Below, in pieces: positions 10,681 to 19,415 of a stretch of DNA of 64,000 nucleotides (positions are counted from its first letter, which is position 1; every line of letters begins with the position of its first letter). The notes under the pieces are model-generated. The model was not told where the DNA came from and did not search any database. It saw nothing but the letters and a program-made list of their open reading frames with translations. A program made the position numbers and the translations under genes. The stretch lies in the NCBI GenBank assembly GCA_944320975.1, contig CALUJM010000007.1, positions 48,700-112,699 on the forward strand. Reading direction: 5' to 3'. The stretch comes from an uncultured Atopobiaceae bacterium (GTDB lineage Bacteria > Actinomycetota > Coriobacteriia > Coriobacteriales > Atopobiaceae).

Positions 10681-11154
10681 TTACAGATCGCGCCTCAGCA
10701 TGACGAACTCGTCGCTGCGCCACTCCTCGACGAAGCCGTGGCGCAGGAAGAGGCCGACAGCGGGGTTGTCCAGGGCGACGTTGTCGCGCAGCGTCGCGAT
10801 TCCGCGCCCGCGGGCCGCGTCGCAGAGGAGCTCGAGGCCGGCAGCGCCGTAGCCGCGCCCACGGAAGCGCGCGTGCACGAGCACGTCCGTGATGAAGCTG
10901 TCGTACTCAGAGTCCCAGCGGTAGGCGACCTCGCCCACGAACTCGCCGGTGCCAGGGTCACGCAGGTAGCGGTAGTAACGCCGACCCTCGTCCTCGCGCG
11001 CGACCCAGGCGTCGTGCCAGCGGCCCCAGAGGTCCTCCGGGAAGTCGACGGTCCCTCCCCAGGCACGGTTGTAGGACATGGTGGCCTCGTCGGCCAGGAG
11101 CTCACGCTTGAACCAGAGGTCGCGCACGGCGGGGCGATAGAGCTCGATGGTCAT
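10681..11154 (-). CDS. GNAT-family N-acetyltransferase
   Basis: 157-residue acetyl-CoA-dependent N-acetyltransferase. The acetyl-CoA loop reads RFRGRGYGAAGLELLC and is preceded by the strand SFITDVLVHARF. ALDNPAVGLFLRHGFVEE forms motif B. The substrate is unknown. Its ATG overlaps the stop of the upstream MFS gene (ATGA), so the two are translationally coupled and may serve one detoxification function. Confidence 0.85.
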   Translation of the reverse strand: MTIELYRPAVRDLWFKRELLADEATMSYNRAWGGTVDFPEDLWGRWHDAWVAREDEGRRYYRYLRDPGTGEFVGEVAYRWDSEYDSFITDVLVHARFRGRGYGAAGLELLCDAARGRGIATLRDNVALDNPAVGLFLRHGFVEEWRSDEFVMLRRDL

Positions 11155-12329
11155 GAATGCGCCTCCTTCTGAAGCAGGTCGGTGTGTGAGAACGCCAGGT
11201 TGATCGCGCCGAGGAGGGCAATCGACGTCGCGAGCAGCGCCACCATGGCGAGCCGCATGTCCAGAAGGCCCGAGAGCCAGCCGAAGAGCGGCTGAGAGAC
11301 GGCAGAGAGCAGCGACACCGCGATCGAGGCGAACGAGAGCGAGGTCACGCGGAAGCGCGGGTCCAGCGCGACGTTGAGTACCTTGGTACGCACGGGGTTC
11401 ACGAGGCAGAACGCCGCGAGCCCCGCCATGTAGAGCGCAACGGCAGCGCGGGGCTCCGCGCAGAACGCAAACGCCAAGAAGAGCGCGACCACGGCGAGCG
11501 GCCCGAGCCGCGCCACGCGCGCGTCCCCCAGGCGCCGCGCGAGCCGAGAGCTGCCCAGCCCCGCGAGGCTCGTGACCGCGAACTGCGCCGCCACGACCGC
11601 GCCCACCGCCGGCAGCGGGACTCCGAAGTAGCCGTTGAGGTAGTTGTTGTAGAAGTCATCCACGGGCACCATCGACCACGCGACCGCGCCCTCCACCAGC
11701 ACGTAGTAGAGCACAGGGCGGCAGCCGGCCACGTAGCGCGCGGCGTCGAGCGCGCGGACCGGGGCCGCGGGCGCGCCGTCCTTCTCGCCCGCCCGGTCGT
11801 CGCGCATGAGGAGCACACAGGCGAGCGCGCCCGCGAGCGACGCGATGGAGAGCGCGAAGACGAGGGCGTAGCCCACATAGGCGAGCAGCCCCGCCGCGAG
11901 CGCCGAGGCCCCGTAGCAGCAGTAGAAGACGATGCGCGAGACGGCACTCACGCGCGTGAGCTCGCCCTCGCGGCCGCGCGCGATGAGGTGGTCGGCCACG
12001 ATGGCCGTCGCGCATCCCGTGGTGAGCGTGTAGGCAGAGGCGAGGACGAGCATCACACACAGCATCGCCGGGAGCCCCCGCGCGACGAGCATGAGGGAGT
12101 AGCCTGCCATCTCGAGCGCCACCGCCGCAATCAGGCTCGCGCGGCTCCCAAAGCGGTCCGCGACGAAGCCCGTGGGCACCTCGAGCAGGGTCTTGCCCAG
12201 CTGCAGCGCCCCGAACAGCACGCCGACGCCCGCGAGCGAGAAGCCCACGTGCTCGAGGTAGAGGCCCATGACCGTGGAGACCATGGACAGGTTGGAGAAC
12301 GCCACGTAGGCGTAGTAGAGCGGTATCAA
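11151..12329 (-). CDS. Major facilitator superfamily transporter
   Basis: About 392-residue inner-membrane transporter with about 12 predicted helices. The A-like motif between helices 2 and 3 reads GKTLLEVPTGFVADRFGSR, and a charged middle loop contains RDDRAGEKDGAPAAP. It looks like a drug/metabolite exporter; the substrate is unknown. I placed the start at a TTG (12329) behind GAAAGG, because longer versions would translate a REP palindrome into the N-terminus. A leader region with a short peptide lies upstream, and an acetyltransferase is coupled downstream. Confidence 0.8.
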   Translation of the reverse strand: MIPLYYAYVAFSNLSMVSTVMGLYLEHVGFSLAGVGVLFGALQLGKTLLEVPTGFVADRFGSRASLIAAVALEMAGYSLMLVARGLPAMLCVMLVLASAYTLTTGCATAIVADHLIARGREGELTRVSAVSRIVFYCCYGASALAAGLLAYVGYALVFALSIASLAGALACVLLMRDDRAGEKDGAPAAPVRALDAARYVAGCRPVLYYVLVEGAVAWSMVPVDDFYNNYLNGYFGVPLPAVGAVVAAQFAVTSLAGLGSSRLARRLGDARVARLGPLAVVALFLAFAFCAEPRAAVALYMAGLAAFCLVNPVRTKVLNVALDPRFRVTSLSFASIAVSLLSAVSQPLFGWLSGLLDMRLAMVALLATSIALLGAINLAFSHTDLLQKEAHS

Positions 12330-12357
12330 GTTGGGATGCCTTTCACGAAGGGTCGAC

Positions 12358-12386
12358 CTTGACAAGGGGACAGTCCCTTTGTCAAG
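12358..12386. repeat. REP palindrome in the MFS leader
   Basis: A perfect 29-base palindrome with CTTGACAAGG arms around the GGGGACAGTCCC core. It lies between the leader peptide and the MFS start codon. Confidence 0.8.
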
Positions 12387-12430
12387 CCTGCGGTCGGATC
12401 CCTCGGGGAGGCTGTCGGCACGCCAAGGCC

Positions 12431-12510
12431 CGCCCGCCTGTGCGGGCGTCACCGGGTCACGCCGGGAACGGGCCTCCCTAGCGGAGGGTCTCCTCGTTCG
12501 CCTGCCTCAT
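12431..12510 (-). promoter_or_regulatory. Possible leader-peptide attenuator of the MFS gene
   Basis: Minus strand: AGAAGGGGGCAGCG, then an ATG at 12510, encodes a 10-residue peptide MRQANEETLR with stop at 12478-12480. After it comes the strong hairpin CGCCCGC/GCGGGCG (12431-12437 with 12442-12448). A TATCCT (-10-like) lies farther upstream near 12550. A short, well-initiated peptide followed by hairpins ahead of an exporter is the layout of ribosome-mediated attenuation. The 366-base gap 12330-12695 otherwise holds only the REP. Confidence 0.45.
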
Positions 12511-12695
12511 CGCTGCCCCCTTCTGATCGACGGAAAGGCCGCGTCTAGGATAGCACGTGCTTGTCGATTGAGCGCATCTCGCCGCTACGCCTGCCGGGCA
12601 TGCCCCCCTTGGCCGAGAACCCCCAGGAGGCCGAGAAGAACATCGAGCCCGTACCTTAGAATCGGTTTCACGCTCCGCACGTCGAGGGAGGCCAT

Positions 12696-13169
12696 ATGGC
12701 AAGGACCCGTCTTGGCAAGATGCCCTACGTCATCGTGTTCTGCTTGGTCATTGTGCTGGTGCTCCTTGCCTCTGGCCTCGGCTTCGTTACCGACATGCCC
12801 CTCAAGGGACTCGACCGCGACGACGTCGCCTCAATCACCCTATCGGACGCCATGGGCGTAAACGACCCCATCGCCCTCGAGGACGAGGACCGGGACTCCG
12901 TTCTCGCAGCGCTCGCGGAGCTCAGGGGGAGGCGCTTTGGCGCCGAGCAAGAGCTCAGGGACCTCCAGCTCTTGGGCAGCCCAGCCGTCTACGCGCTGGA
13001 GACGGCCTCGGACGGGACCATCGAGGTCCAGCTCGTCAGCTACAGGGGTGAGTCGTTCTTCTCGGTCGACGGCTCATGGCGAAAGGCCACCGACGACCAG
13101 GGGCCCATTACTCATTTGATTGATCTCAGCAAGGAGTACGCCGCTCGGAACTACATACCCGCTGGCTGA
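12696..13169 (+). CDS. Membrane-anchored hypothetical protein
   Basis: 157 residues with one N-terminal transmembrane segment (VIVFCLVIVLVLLASGLGF) and an extracytoplasmic remainder rich in acidic residues. The middle (DVASITLSDAMGVNDPIAL, VLAALAELRGRRFG) has the rhythm of small lipoprotein-like domains that sense or bind at the membrane, but I recognise no family. Start: ATG after GAGGGAGGCCAT. No operon partner is evident. Confidence 0.7.
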   Translation: MARTRLGKMPYVIVFCLVIVLVLLASGLGFVTDMPLKGLDRDDVASITLSDAMGVNDPIALEDEDRDSVLAALAELRGRRFGAEQELRDLQLLGSPAVYALETASDGTIEVQLVSYRGESFFSVDGSWRKATDDQGPITHLIDLSKEYAARNYIPAG

Positions 13170-13210
13170 GGCTCAAAGGCTGGCGGTAGCATGGCCATAC
13201 GAAGCGACGC

Positions 13211-13894
13211 TCAGACAAGCCTCATTCGGTCAAGCTGAGACAACCAGTTCTTTCTGAGTTTCCGTCGACTCTCGAAGAATATCTCCTCGGATCGCGAGAG
13301 CTCGCCTGAGTCTGCTTTTATCGCAGCGAGTTCAAGCGTGCAGATGAGATCCGCGGATTGGAACAGACGGTAGTCAGACGGCACGACCTTGCGAAAATCA
13401 ACGTCAAAGAACGTGGAGCCGAACACGGTCCCGATGAGCTCGGTCACCGGTGCCTGGCCGTTGTCGTAGTAGATGATGACTCGATCGAAGGACAGGAGGT
13501 ACTCCATGTGATCACGAATAAAGCTAGAAATCTCTCGGGCAATCCGAGCCTTGAGCCGAATTCTGTCAGGGCATTCTCTCTTTCGAATGACAACGGTAAA
13601 GAACTTCACGCCCGATCGACGTGTAAAGGCAAAGAGAGCACCTGCAAGGCTTCTTCTCGTAGAGAGCGGAAGAGACGTGAACTCGTCCTCGCGGCGGACA
13701 ATGGGACCAGCATGAAGCGCATGAGAGGAAGGAAAGCCAAGCTCGGACATCCTTCTCTCCAAGTGCAAAAGCTCGGCGGCAATGGAATGGTCCTGCTCGT
13801 GAAAGACGAACGTGAGGAGGTAATAATCAGACTGGGATCCAAAGTCGCCTGACTCGTCAATGAAGATGCTGAGCTCAGACAGCTTGACCACCAT
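13211..13894 (-). CDS. DUF3800 domain protein
   Basis: 227 residues. Family motifs are visible: IFIDESGDFG (about 10-19), a central ALHAGPIVRRED, the strand VIIYYDNGQAPVTEL, and VDFRKVVPSDYRLFQSADLICTLE. The aspartates of the first and last motifs suggest an RNase H-like nuclease fold, a relation that has been proposed for DUF3800 but not shown here. The gene is clearly less GC-rich than its neighbours, and DUF3800 genes often travel on mobile DNA, so it is probably acquired. A GC palindrome (GGCGGGGGACTTCCCCCGCC, near 13912) lies just upstream. Confidence 0.8.
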   Translation of the reverse strand: MVVKLSELSIFIDESGDFGSQSDYYLLTFVFHEQDHSIAAELLHLERRMSELGFPSSHALHAGPIVRREDEFTSLPLSTRRSLAGALFAFTRRSGVKFFTVVIRKRECPDRIRLKARIAREISSFIRDHMEYLLSFDRVIIYYDNGQAPVTELIGTVFGSTFFDVDFRKVVPSDYRLFQSADLICTLELAAIKADSGELSRSEEIFFESRRKLRKNWLSQLDRMRLV

Positions 13895-14034
13895 CCTCCG
13901 ATATGAGAATGGCGGGGGACTTCCCCCGCCACTGGGTGGACCCGGGCCCTAAGGCCAGTCCAGTTGTTAGAATTTTACCACAGCTCATGGAGCATGAGAC
14001 TTCGATTATCGACACAATATCCGAGGGAGGCGCC

Positions 14035-14913
14035 ATGACGCGACGCGAAGCCCTTATCGCCCTGCTGCGCGCGATCTGCCTGGCCGTGCTGCCCGGCTGC
14101 TCGGACGACGAGCTCACGGTTGGCGGAGAGAACGGCCCCGTCAGTCACAACGAGCGTGCGCTCATCCTCTCGGTGGACGAGGAAAGCCAGACCGCCGAAG
14201 TGCGCATTCTCGAGCGTCCGGACGACCTCACGCTCACGTGGGGCACGCACCCGGCGGGCGCGGAGGGCACGGCGGACTTCTCCGAGTGGGGCTCGTTCGG
14301 TCTCCCCGAGGTGGGTGACGACGTGATCCTCAAGTGGATCGGGATTCCGGCCGAGGAGAGCTCATTCCCCATCCTGGTCAACAGCTGGGAGCCCACCGTC
14401 AGCTTCTACGAGTCGCTCGACGACGCACACGAGGTGCGCCTCCCCGCTTCCATGCTGAGGTTCTTCTCGCAGACGACCGAGGAGCTGGTCGCGGACTTTG
14501 CGGAGTCGCCGGAGGTCGCGCTTTCGGCGCGCGCAGACGGCGAGGACCTGGCGCTCACGTTCACCGGCAAGCAGCTTGCGGACTACCGCTCGGACGTTGA
14601 GCAGAGCCTCGCTGACTATGTCTCCTCATTGCAGGACGCGGAGGACGTGAGCGCGGTAGAGGTCGCCGACGACAACGCGTCCGTCACCGTCACGGCCTCG
14701 CCCGCGCTTCTCGACAAGCCGCTGCTCGTGGGCCAGGCGTTCATGGCAGTCCCCGGGATGTGCGCAACCCTGCAGGCGCTCGACGGGGCCACAGACTGGC
14801 ACGTTGAGATCAGCGTCATCGACGCCGAGAAGAAAGTGGAGGTCGCGCGCGTCACGCTGCCTGACGATTCCGTGACCATCATGGCCGAGAGCTGGGCCGA
14901 GGCTGTTGGCTAG
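14035..14913 (+). CDS. Putative lipoprotein of unknown function
   Basis: 292 residues. The N-terminus MTRREALIALLRAICLAVLPGC is a lipoprotein signal with the lipobox cysteine at 22, so the mature protein should be anchored outside the membrane. The rest is acidic and soluble, with segments such as VADFAESPEVALSARADGED and WHVEISVIDAEKKVEVARV; no known domain. The start follows CGAGGGAGGCGCC. Its end is four bases from the end of the convergent ABC exporter. Confidence 0.75.
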   Translation: MTRREALIALLRAICLAVLPGCSDDELTVGGENGPVSHNERALILSVDEESQTAEVRILERPDDLTLTWGTHPAGAEGTADFSEWGSFGLPEVGDDVILKWIGIPAEESSFPILVNSWEPTVSFYESLDDAHEVRLPASMLRFFSQTTEELVADFAESPEVALSARADGEDLALTFTGKQLADYRSDVEQSLADYVSSLQDAEDVSAVEVADDNASVTVTASPALLDKPLLVGQAFMAVPGMCATLQALDGATDWHVEISVIDAEKKVEVARVTLPDDSVTIMAESWAEAVG

Positions 14914-14916
14914 TCC

Positions 14917-16635
14917 TCACCCGGCAACGGCGCAGAGACCGGCGAAGTAGCCGCCTGCCGCAGCGAGCTCGGCATAAGTGCCCCGTTCGACCACGCGGCC
15001 CTCGCGCAGGACGAAGATCTTGTCGTAGCGTGCAAGCAGCGCCGGCTCCAGCCGATGCGTCACCACCAGGCGCGTCGGCCCCTCGAGGTCAAGGATCGCG
15101 CCCGCCACCTCGGAGGCCGTCCGAGCGTCGAGCGCCGACGTCGCCTCGTCGACGAGAAGGACCGGCGTCTCTCGCAGCAGCGCACGCGCGATGGAGACGC
15201 GCTGCCGCTCGCCTCCCGAGAGGTTGGCGCCGCCCTCGCCGCATTCGTACCCCAGGCCCTTCTCGGCGACAAGCGCACCCAGGCCGGCGCGGCGGCACGC
15301 GTCCAGAACGGCCTCCTCGGGGAAGTCGCGGAACATCGTCACGTTGTTTCGCAGCGTATCGTCAAAGAGGAAGACCTGCTGGTCGATGAGGCCCATGAGG
15401 TCGCAGAGGCTCCCGGCGTCGACGTCGCGCAGCTCGTGGCCGCCCACGCGGACGCTGCCCGTATACCCGTCCTCCCCGCCCATGAGGAGGTTCAGCAGCG
15501 TGGACTTGCCGCTGCCGGAGGCGCCCACGAGCGCGTAGCGGCCTCCGGGGCGCAGCGTGAGGCTCACGTCGGAGAGCACGGGCTCCCCGCCGCCGTAGGC
15601 GAACCCTACATGGTCCAGCACGACGCCGCCCGAAAGGTCGCGCCCGACCTTATCGCCCCGCCGCGCCTCGTTCCTCTCGGCCGCCTCCGCGAGCTTCTCG
15701 ATGAGGCCCGCGGCGGCCCGGCGGCTCGCGAGGAACTGAGGCAGCATGTTGATGGGCATGATGAGGTAGTTGCACAGGTTCACGAAGACGAGCACCGTGC
15801 CGGCCGTGACCTCGCCCGTCACGGCGAGCCACGCGCCCGCGAGGAAGACGCCGAACTGCAGGAGCGACCCGCAGAGGTTCTCGCTCACCGCGCCGATCAG
15901 GCACTCCCACCAGTAGCGTCGGCGCTTGAGGCCCTCGACCTCGGCATTGGCTGCGTCGAAGAGCCGGCGCGCCTCGGCCTCCGCGCGGAAGGCCTTGACC
16001 ACGGAGAAGCCCGCGAGCAGGTCGCGCAGCCGGGAGACGAAGCGCTCGTTGCCGGCCGAGACTGCCCGTTCGCGCTCCCCCATCTCGCGCCCCATGGCCA
16101 CGGACACCGCGAGCGGTGCCGCGCTGAGCGCCACGGCCGCCGCCGTGAGCGGCACCGAGAGCGCGAGCATCATAGCGAGCGACCCCGCGAGCAAAAGCGC
16201 GTGATAGACGATGAGGAAGCCGCGCTTGAGGTAGCCCTCCTCGACGGAGGTGACGTCGTTGGTGAGCAGCGAGAGGTAGCTGCCCGTGTTCTCGCGGGCG
16301 AAGGCGCGCACGCCCTTCTCAGAGAGGCGCTCGAACGCGAGCGACTTGTACTGCGCGAGCGCGCGATAGATGAACGCGCACTTGGCACGATACATCCCGA
16401 GGCTCACGGCGAGCGATGCCAGCAGAAAGGCGCCGCAGAACACGGCCAGGCGCGCGAGCTCGGAGACGTCACCGGTGCCGATGACGTCGATGATGCGGCC
16501 AAGAAGCCACGACCCCACGAGCGCGGCGGGCACGTCGAGCACCGTGAGCACGAGCGCGGCGGAAAGGTTGAGACGGTTGTCACGATAGAATGCGCGAACG
16601 TAGTCGCGCGCGGCGGCAGTCATGGTCGACTTCAT
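14917..16635 (-). CDS. ABC exporter half-transporter (fused permease and ATPase)
   Basis: 572 residues. A six-helix exporter-type membrane domain occupies roughly residues 1-310 and an ATPase domain the rest. Walker A GASGSGKS, signature LSGGERQRVS, Walker B LLVDEATSALD and the H-loop VTHRLE are all intact. It should act as a homodimer exporting a lipid, peptide or drug. No second half-transporter is adjacent. The start behind GGGAGAAGACC gives a short cytoplasmic N-terminus. The long upstream region contains palindromic repeats that could be operators. Confidence 0.92.
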   Translation of the reverse strand: MKSTMTAAARDYVRAFYRDNRLNLSAALVLTVLDVPAALVGSWLLGRIIDVIGTGDVSELARLAVFCGAFLLASLAVSLGMYRAKCAFIYRALAQYKSLAFERLSEKGVRAFARENTGSYLSLLTNDVTSVEEGYLKRGFLIVYHALLLAGSLAMMLALSVPLTAAAVALSAAPLAVSVAMGREMGERERAVSAGNERFVSRLRDLLAGFSVVKAFRAEAEARRLFDAANAEVEGLKRRRYWWECLIGAVSENLCGSLLQFGVFLAGAWLAVTGEVTAGTVLVFVNLCNYLIMPINMLPQFLASRRAAAGLIEKLAEAAERNEARRGDKVGRDLSGGVVLDHVGFAYGGGEPVLSDVSLTLRPGGRYALVGASGSGKSTLLNLLMGGEDGYTGSVRVGGHELRDVDAGSLCDLMGLIDQQVFLFDDTLRNNVTMFRDFPEEAVLDACRRAGLGALVAEKGLGYECGEGGANLSGGERQRVSIARALLRETPVLLVDEATSALDARTASEVAGAILDLEGPTRLVVTHRLEPALLARYDKIFVLREGRVVERGTYAELAAAGGYFAGLCAVAG

Positions 16636-16731
16636 GGTCTTCTCCCATCAGGCGGAACTGATATGTCGAGAGGGACCTAGAGCATGTCGACCTTTCGCCG
16701 GGTACAGTACGTTACCACCCTACAATGCAGC

Positions 16732-16910
16732 TCCGACACTGACAAGCCTTACTCGGCCAGCGGAGGCGAGCGACAAAAAGGCTACCTGCCGGCACTTATA
16801 AGTGTCGGCTCGTCAGGGCATCCAAGATCACACTTCTCGGCAAACGCCGAGAAGGACCCGGCACTTCTCGCTCCAAAGCATCAAATATGCCGACACTCAT
16901 ATGTGTCGGC
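16732..16910. repeat. Palindromic word cluster GCCGACACTNATANGTGTCGGC in a divergent intergenic region
   Basis: The 351-base gap 16636-16986 between the divergent exporter and acetyltransferase genes contains TCCGACACT at 16732, the palindrome CCGGCACTTATAAGTGTCGG at 16789-16808, and a closely related palindrome at 16889-16910. A hairpin with CTTCTCGGC/GCCGAGAAG arms and a CGAGAAGGAC word lies between. The two near-identical palindromes in a divergent promoter region could be operator sites. Confidence 0.6.
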
Positions 16911-16986
16911 CGCACAGCGACCTTCCAGCGGAAAGCGTTATCGAACGCCTATCTTTCACTATGATTGACGCGTCGAAGGGACTCCC

Positions 16987-17478
16987 ATGGCTCAGATACT
17001 TCCCCTCGCCCCCGAGGACATCCCGGAAAAGGCGGCAGTCCATGCGCAGACGTGGCAGGAGACATACCGGGGACTGCTGCCGGACGAGCTCAACGACACA
17101 ATCACGCCGCAGTTCGCCGAGGACGTCACGCGCCGGCTCACCAGCCTGCGCACGCTCGTGGCGAAGGTCGATGGAAGGGTCGTCGGCTATATCGCATGGT
17201 CGAATCGCTGCCGCTCGCACTTCAGCGTCGACGGCGCAGCCGAGGTCGGCAACCTCTATGTCCTCCGGGAGTTCCAGGGCCGAGGCGTCGGCCGCGCACT
17301 CCTTGAGGCGGCCCTCGCGCGCATCGGCGAGCGAGACGTCGTGCTGAGCGCATTCTCCTCGAACGCCGCCGCACTCGGCTTCTACGAGCACATGGGGTTC
17401 GAGAGGACCGGGGTCACCTTCGACGAGGGGTCCATGGAGGAGACCGAACTGGTCCTTCGGCACAAGGGTGGCGCTTGA
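16987..17478 (+). CDS. GNAT-family N-acetyltransferase
   Basis: 163-residue acetyltransferase. The N-terminus resembles the HAQTWQETYRGLLPD start seen in many GNAT enzymes. The acetyl-CoA loop is EFQGRGVGRALLEAAL (about 93-108) after the strand VGNLYVL, and NAAALGFYEHMGFERTG forms the last motif. The substrate is unknown. It diverges from the ABC exporter across a repeat-rich region. The predicted ATG follows GAAGGGACTCCC. Confidence 0.88.
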   Translation: MAQILPLAPEDIPEKAAVHAQTWQETYRGLLPDELNDTITPQFAEDVTRRLTSLRTLVAKVDGRVVGYIAWSNRCRSHFSVDGAAEVGNLYVLREFQGRGVGRALLEAALARIGERDVVLSAFSSNAAALGFYEHMGFERTGVTFDEGSMEETELVLRHKGGA

Positions 17479-17561
17479 CCGCACGCGCCCCGGATAGACG
17501 GCAAGGAAGGGCGGGCCGCTCGGACGGCTCGCCCCTCCCGCAGCGCACGGTTGTCGCAGCT

Positions 17562-18701
17562 CTACGCGGCGTTCACGGGAATCTCCACGTCGCCCACGGT
17601 CACGCTGACGACGTCGCCCGCGGCCACGATGCGGTCGTAGGTCGTCGCCTTGGAGACGGTGGTCGTGCCGTCACTGTGCTTCGCCGAAGAGCCGTTGGCG
17701 TCCGTGGCGTCGAACGTCGTCCCATCAGCGAAGGTCACGATCACAGGGAGGCCCATCACAGCAGCCTGCTCGGCCAGGGCCTCGTCGCTCACCTCGCCGG
17801 GAAGCGCAAGGTCGCGCGTCTGCCGGTCGATTGTGTAGTCCACCGTGACGCCGAGGGAGGACACCGCCACGGCGTCGATCGTAACGTTCGAGCCCTGCCA
17901 CGTTGTTGTCTGGCCCGCTGGCAGGTCGACGGTCGTGTCCACGTAGTTCATCTCAAACTTGAGGTTCCAGTTGCCGGCCGCCAGCGTCTTGAACTCCCCC
18001 TCATCGGTGAAAATCTCGAGCTTGCTCATCGAGAAGCGCGCCGTGCGGCCCACAATGCCCGCGTCGTTCCACGTCTGTACTCCCATGACCTGCACGAGCT
18101 GCAGCGTGTTGTCACCGGGGTCGGCATCGTAGAGCCGGACGAGACCGCCGTCGCTCATCGCGCCGTCCACACGCAGGAACGCGTCCCCCACATATGTCAG
18201 CGTGCCACCCTCGTGGAACTCAATCCCCTCGAGCGCGGCGGGATCGTCGAACTCAATCGAGTAGGCCACGGCATAGTTAAACCGGTCGCCTGCCACGGCC
18301 TCGGCCGTCACGGTGACGCCGTTCGAGGTCGCGCTCGCACCGATCGGCCGACCCACATTGTTCAGGAGCTCGGTCTGGGCCGGCGCGCCGCCGAAGACGT
18401 CCGAGAGCACGTCGGCCGGGTTGGGAAGCACGCCCACCGCCACGGCGACGGTGCCGCCCCCGCCCAGCACGAGCGCCAGGGCAAGCCCGGCGGCGACGCG
18501 GGCCCAGCGGCGCGCATGGGGGCGAGCGGGGCGGCGCGCGGGCATGGTCAGGACCTCGGCAGGGGCTGCAGGCCGCGCGTTCTTCTCGGCGTCTCTTGCG
18601 GCTGCGGCCGCGCGCAGGCTCTCGGCCATGCGCGCCTTTGCCTCGTCGGAAAAGTGCAGGTCGCCCATCGAGGCGGTGTAGCTATCAAGCGGGAAAGTCA
18701 T
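17562..18701 (-). CDS. DUF4179-like anti-sigma-type membrane protein
   Basis: 379 residues with a cytoplasmic N-terminus (MTFPLDSYTASMGDLHFSDE), a single helix (WARVAAGLALALVLGGGGTVAVAV) and a large extracytoplasmic part. The layout, and the overlap of its start with the end of an ECF sigma factor gene, point to an anti-sigma factor of the DUF4179 kind that would hold the sigma factor until an envelope signal. The 17-base overlap implies translational coupling. What it senses cannot be read. Confidence 0.75.
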   Translation of the reverse strand: MTFPLDSYTASMGDLHFSDEAKARMAESLRAAAAARDAEKNARPAAPAEVLTMPARRPARPHARRWARVAAGLALALVLGGGGTVAVAVGVLPNPADVLSDVFGGAPAQTELLNNVGRPIGASATSNGVTVTAEAVAGDRFNYAVAYSIEFDDPAALEGIEFHEGGTLTYVGDAFLRVDGAMSDGGLVRLYDADPGDNTLQLVQVMGVQTWNDAGIVGRTARFSMSKLEIFTDEGEFKTLAAGNWNLKFEMNYVDTTVDLPAGQTTTWQGSNVTIDAVAVSSLGVTVDYTIDRQTRDLALPGEVSDEALAEQAAVMGLPVIVTFADGTTFDATDANGSSAKHSDGTTTVSKATTYDRIVAAGDVVSVTVGDVEIPVNAA

Positions 18702-19212
18702 CGTAGTCTCCCTTCAGGTCGTCTCTGAGGCTCGCGCGGGCGCGGCTCAGGCGCTGGCGAACGGCGGCGTCCGTGGCGCCCACGATCCTCGCGACCTCGC
18801 GCGTGGGGTAGCCCTCGTAGTAGTGCAGGTAGATCGCCTCGCGCTGCGGGAGCGGGAGAGCCATCACGGCGGCGAGCACGCGGTCGTCGCGATGCCGGAG
18901 CGCGTCCTCATCCGGTGCCTCCGCCGCAGCGGGCTCCGGCACGGCGGTGAGGTCCGCCTCGGGGTGCGCGCCGCGGTCGCGCAGCAGGTTCCTGCAGGCG
19001 TTGGCCGCCACGCGTATGACCCAGGCGCGCTCGTGACCGGAGTCGCGGAACGGCTCGTCGCGGCAGATGAGCTTCACGAGCGTGTCCTGGCAGACGTCCT
19101 CGGCGTCGGCCGTCGAGCGCAGGTAGGTGTAGCACACGCGCAGGACGAGGTCGGCATAGTCGCGCACGAGCCGCTCGGGGTCGCGGTCGGGTGCATTGCG
19201 GGGGATCTGCAT
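18685..19212 (-). CDS. ECF-type RNA polymerase sigma factor
   Basis: 175 residues. Region 2 is seen in RDYADLVLRVCYTYLRSTADAEDVCQDTLVKL and region 4 in LPLPQREAIYLHYYEGYPTREVARIVGATDAAVRQRLSRAR, so it is a group 4 sigma factor directing RNA polymerase to a small regulon. The start at 19212 follows GGAGG at good spacing; longer in-frame starts upstream would add about 20 residues. The next gene overlaps it and is the likely anti-sigma factor. Confidence 0.92.
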   Translation of the reverse strand: MQIPRNAPDRDPERLVRDYADLVLRVCYTYLRSTADAEDVCQDTLVKLICRDEPFRDSGHERAWVIRVAANACRNLLRDRGAHPEADLTAVPEPAAAEAPDEDALRHRDDRVLAAVMALPLPQREAIYLHYYEGYPTREVARIVGATDAAVRQRLSRARASLRDDLKGDYDDFPA

Positions 19213-19340
19213 CGGCCAGCCTCCTCTCATGTCCGTCTCTTCTTCTCCGGGACGCGGCCGCCATCCCGTCACCTACTAAACACGCTCGAGCGTGAAACGT
19301 GACAACCCGAACGGGCGCGGAGATGAGCTTTTGGCTCCAT

Positions 19341-19406
19341 TTCCGTTATCGGCAAACTATTCGCCTAAGAAGTATACTTATCTTTCACTTAGTCTGCCGT
19401 TAACGG
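19341..19406. promoter_or_regulatory. Candidate operator/promoter of the Fic gene
   Basis: CCGTTATCGGCA at about 19343 and TGCCGTTAACGG at about 19395 form an inverted repeat with mismatches. Between them lies AAGTATACTTATC, a -10-like TATACT inside a small palindrome. The position directly before the start codon suits autoregulation by the Fic protein's own HTH domain. Confidence 0.45.
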
Positions 19407-19415
19407 AGGATGGCC

